Positions 61,880 through 64,000 of a DNA stretch of 64,000 nt are shown piece after piece. The stretch is taken from NCBI RefSeq assembly GCF_000472705.1, contig NZ_AXAE01000014.1, forward strand, positions 1 to 64,000, in the 5' to 3' direction. Each line of letters begins with the position of its first letter. Position 1 is the first letter of the stretch. This DNA comes from Mesorhizobium erdmanii USDA 3471 (GTDB taxonomy: Bacteria; Pseudomonadota; Alphaproteobacteria; Rhizobiales; Rhizobiaceae). Below the pieces are notes generated by a model. That model worked only from the letters and a program-made list of their open reading frames with translations. It searched no databases and had not been told where the DNA came from. The position numbers and the translations under genes were made by a program.

Positions 61880-62647
61880 ATGATGCCATCGGCGGATTTT
61901 GCCGACCTCAAGGGAGCCTCGGTGCTGATCACCGGCGGCGGCTCCGGGATCGGCGCGGCCCTGACCGAGGGTTTCGTGCGCCAGGGCGCCAATGTCGCCT
62001 TCATCGATGTCGCCGATGGCCCAAGCATGCTGCTTGCCGACCGCATCGAGAAGGAATTCGGTCGCCGGCCGCTATACCTCAAGACCGATCTGCGCGATAT
62101 CGAGGCGTTGCGCGCCTCGGCGGCCAAAGCGGCGGAAGTGCATGGCGATGTCACGGTGCTCGTCAACAATGCCGCGTGGGACGAACGCCACGCCATCGAG
62201 GACGTGACGGTGGAGTTCTGGGACAACAACCAGGCGATCAACCTGCGGCCGCATTTCTTCACCGCGCAGGCGGTGGCGCCGGGCATGAAGCGGGCCGGCG
62301 GCGGCTCGATCATCAACTTCACCTCGACATCGTATCTGATCAACCACCCGGACATGCCGGCCTACACCGCCGCCAAGGCCGGCATTCTCGGCCTCAGCAA
62401 GGGGCTCGCCGGCAAGCTCGGACCCGACCGCATCCGCGTCAACGCCGTCGCGCCCGGCTGGGTGATCACCGAACGGCAGCAGGAACGTTGGGTAACCGAA
62501 GGGGCGCTTGCCGCCCATGTCGCCAAGCAGTGCATCAAGGAGGTCATGCGTCCTGACGATATGGTCGGCACGGTGCTGTTCCTCGCCTCGGATGCCTCGC
62601 GCATGCTGACGGCGCAGATGTTGATCGTCGACGGAGGCTTCCTGTGA
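61880..62647 (+). CDS. SDR dehydrogenase, probable galactose 1-dehydrogenase
   Basis: 255 residues. Rossmann motif ITGGGSGIG (TGxxxGxG), NNAAW (NNAG-like), catalytic Ser near 149-151 and Tyr162-x3-Lys166. SDR function is hard to read from sequence alone; the next two genes encode the kinase and aldolase of the De Ley-Doudoroff galactose pathway, which makes D-galactose (or related aldose) dehydrogenase likely. The stop overlaps the dgoK GTG. Confidence 0.8.
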   Translation: MMPSADFADLKGASVLITGGGSGIGAALTEGFVRQGANVAFIDVADGPSMLLADRIEKEFGRRPLYLKTDLRDIEALRASAAKAAEVHGDVTVLVNNAAWDERHAIEDVTVEFWDNNQAINLRPHFFTAQAVAPGMKRAGGGSIINFTSTSYLINHPDMPAYTAAKAGILGLSKGLAGKLGPDRIRVNAVAPGWVITERQQERWVTEGALAAHVAKQCIKEVMRPDDMVGTVLFLASDASRMLTAQMLIVDGGFL

Positions 62648-63594
62648 GCCCGGGGTTTGCCGGCAACGCGCCGGCGGTCGCGGCGCTCGATTGGGGTACG
62701 ACCCGGCTTCGGGCATGGCTGATCGACGGCGGCGGCAAGGTGCTTGCCGAGCGTCGTGGTGACGACGGCCTGATCACCGCGCGTGAAAAGGGGTTTGCGA
62801 CCGTGCTGGAAGGTCATCTGGCCGCCATGGGCGCGCCCGAAACGCTGCCCGTCATCATCTGCGGCATGGCCGGTTCCCGCCAGGGCTGGATCGAGGCGCC
62901 CTATGTCGGCGTTCCGGCGCCGATCGGCGCCATCCTGCGCGGCGCGGCGCGCATCGAAGGCGAGCGCCGCGACATCCGTATCGTGCCGGGCCTTGCCCAG
63001 CGCCTGGCCGATGCGCCGGACGTGATGCGCGGCGAAGAGACACAGCTTGCCGGCGCCGGTTTGCCCGCAAAGGGCCGGCATCTCGCCTGCATGCCCGGCA
63101 CGCATTCAAAATGGGTCGTGGTCGAGGATGGCGCGGTTGTCGGCTTCGGCACATGGCCGACCGGCGAATTGTTTTCGGTGCTGGCAGCGCATTCGATCCT
63201 CAAGCATTCGCTGGGCGAGCATCCGGCTCCGGTGACAGCGGACAGTCCGTTCTTCCGGCAATGGTGCGAGCGGGCGCTTGGCGAGGGCGGCGACGTCACC
63301 TCGAAGCTGTTTGCCATCCGCGCTGCCGGGCTCCTGCAGGACCTGAAGTCGCAGGATGCGGCGGCCTGCCTGTCCGGGCTTCTGATCGGCGGCGAGATCG
63401 CCTCGGCGAAGCGCCGCTATGGCGCCGGCGATGCGCCGGTCGTGCTCATCGCTTCCGGCGCTCTGGCCTCGCTCTATCGCGCCGCGCTCGACCTGGCAGG
63501 GCTTGCCTACCGCACCGTCGACGCCGATGAAGCGGTGCGCGCCGGGCTCATCGAGGCCGCGCGCGAGAACGGCATGATTGGAGCCGCCAAATGA
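62644..63594 (+). CDS. dgoK: 2-dehydro-3-deoxygalactonokinase
   Basis: 316 residues. Family signature ALDWGTTRLRAWLID (phosphate 1), ICGMAGSRQGWIEAPY, CMPGTHSKWVVVEDG, and FSVLAAHSIL. It phosphorylates 2-dehydro-3-deoxygalactonate. GTG 62644 overlaps the preceding stop (GTGA) and its own stop overlaps the next ATG, so three genes are translationally coupled. Confidence 0.94.
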   Translation: MSPGFAGNAPAVAALDWGTTRLRAWLIDGGGKVLAERRGDDGLITAREKGFATVLEGHLAAMGAPETLPVIICGMAGSRQGWIEAPYVGVPAPIGAILRGAARIEGERRDIRIVPGLAQRLADAPDVMRGEETQLAGAGLPAKGRHLACMPGTHSKWVVVEDGAVVGFGTWPTGELFSVLAAHSILKHSLGEHPAPVTADSPFFRQWCERALGEGGDVTSKLFAIRAAGLLQDLKSQDAAACLSGLLIGGEIASAKRRYGAGDAPVVLIASGALASLYRAALDLAGLAYRTVDADEAVRAGLIEAARENGMIGAAK

Positions 63595-64000
63595 CCCAGA
63601 CCGCAGCCTTTCCAAAGCTCAAGCGCGGCCTGGTCGCCATCCTGCGCGGGCTGAAACCCAGTGAGGCGATCGCCATGGGCCAGGCGCTGTTCGACGCCGG
63701 CATCGAGGCGATCGAAGTACCGCTCAACTCGCCACAGCCCTTCTCGTCGATCGGCAGGATTGCCCAAGTGCTGCCCAAGTCGGCGCTGGTCGGTGCCGGC
63801 ACGGTGCTGACGCCGGCCGATGTCGACGGTCTGCATCAAGCTGGCGGGCGGCTCCTGGTCAGCCCCAACATCGATGCGGAAGTGATGGCGCGCGCCATGC
63901 ATTACGGCATGGTCACCATGCCCGGCGTGTTCACGCCCACCGAAGCGTTCCAGGCGATCCGCCTGGGTGCCTCGGCCCTGAAATTCTTTCCGGCGAGCGC
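63591..64000 (+). CDS. dgoA: 2-dehydro-3-deoxy-6-phosphogalactonate aldolase (runs off window end)
   Basis: The first 136 residues are visible. LKRGLVAILRGLKPSEAIAM, EVPLNSPQP (catalytic Glu region), VGAGTVLTPADVDGL, LLVSPNID, MPGVFTPTEAF and LKFFPAS with the Schiff-base Lys match KDPGal aldolase. It splits KDPGal into pyruvate and glyceraldehyde 3-phosphate. The ATG overlaps the dgoK stop as ATGA. Later genes of the operon lie outside the window. Confidence 0.94.
   Translation, partial: MTQTAAFPKLKRGLVAILRGLKPSEAIAMGQALFDAGIEAIEVPLNSPQPFSSIGRIAQVLPKSALVGAGTVLTPADVDGLHQAGGRLLVSPNIDAEVMARAMHYGMVTMPGVFTPTEAFQAIRLGASALKFFPAS

Overview
The window looks like a chromosome segment of a Mesorhizobium-like alphaproteobacterium (Rhizobiales). 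The flanks are very GC-rich and carry typical rhizobial intergenic palindromes, a DUF1127 protein, an Omp25/RopB-type outer membrane protein, malate synthase G, glutathione synthetase and a galactose (De Ley-Doudoroff) operon. The genus is an inference from style and gene content; no rRNA or tRNA gene was found to confirm it.

Left flank, 1-20838: an IS110-type transposase tail; a cNMP-binding/thioredoxin-reductase-like fusion with a UBP zinc-finger partner; small membrane proteins and a PAP2 phosphatase; a broken DUF1232 gene; two large winged-helix/TolB-like/TPR regulators around a cysteine-synthase-like/PLP-decarboxylase pair and two paralogous Cys-rich exported proteins; a CDGSH Fe-S protein; a cupredoxin; a hydantoinase/oxoprolinase-type protein; glcB; an outer membrane protein; and the 3' part of comM.

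Island, about 20839-52896 (32 kb): comM is split by an integrative element. The 5' end of comM lies at 52893-52990 and the remainder at 19402-20838. Joining the halves at a shared 5-bp core gives an uninterrupted 510-codon reading frame. A large serine recombinase gene sits about 80 bp inside the right end. The element ends join into a 44-bp imperfect palindrome with 12-bp perfect arms, as expected for a serine-integrase attP. Beside the recombinase are an HUH-type endonuclease (HIH plus YxxK) and a stand-alone family B DNA polymerase with an RTRG sequence resembling the KTRG motif of primer-independent polymerases (piPolB). The element is therefore a candidate pipolin-like element with an unusual replication module. 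Cargo includes an FRG-domain protein, a PD-(D/E)XK protein, a HEPN-like protein with two unknown partners, a LEM-3-like GIY-YIG nuclease, three tandem exported paralogues of unknown function, a small serine recombinase, a UvrD-like helicase with an inserted nuclease-like segment and a topoisomerase-type zinc ribbon, a MucR-type regulator coupled to a secreted protein, an AIPR-type abortive-infection protein, ArsR and XRE regulators, two ClpP-fold proteases and several exported or zinc-ribbon proteins. Much of the island is visibly less GC-rich than the flanks and lacks their palindromes.

Right flank, 52897-64000: two glycosyltransferases, gshB, a GtrA/DPM1-like/GT-C envelope glycosylation set, a GGDEF-EAL protein, and the start of a galactose operon (SDR dehydrogenase, dgoK, dgoA) with overlapping start and stop codons, running off the window end.
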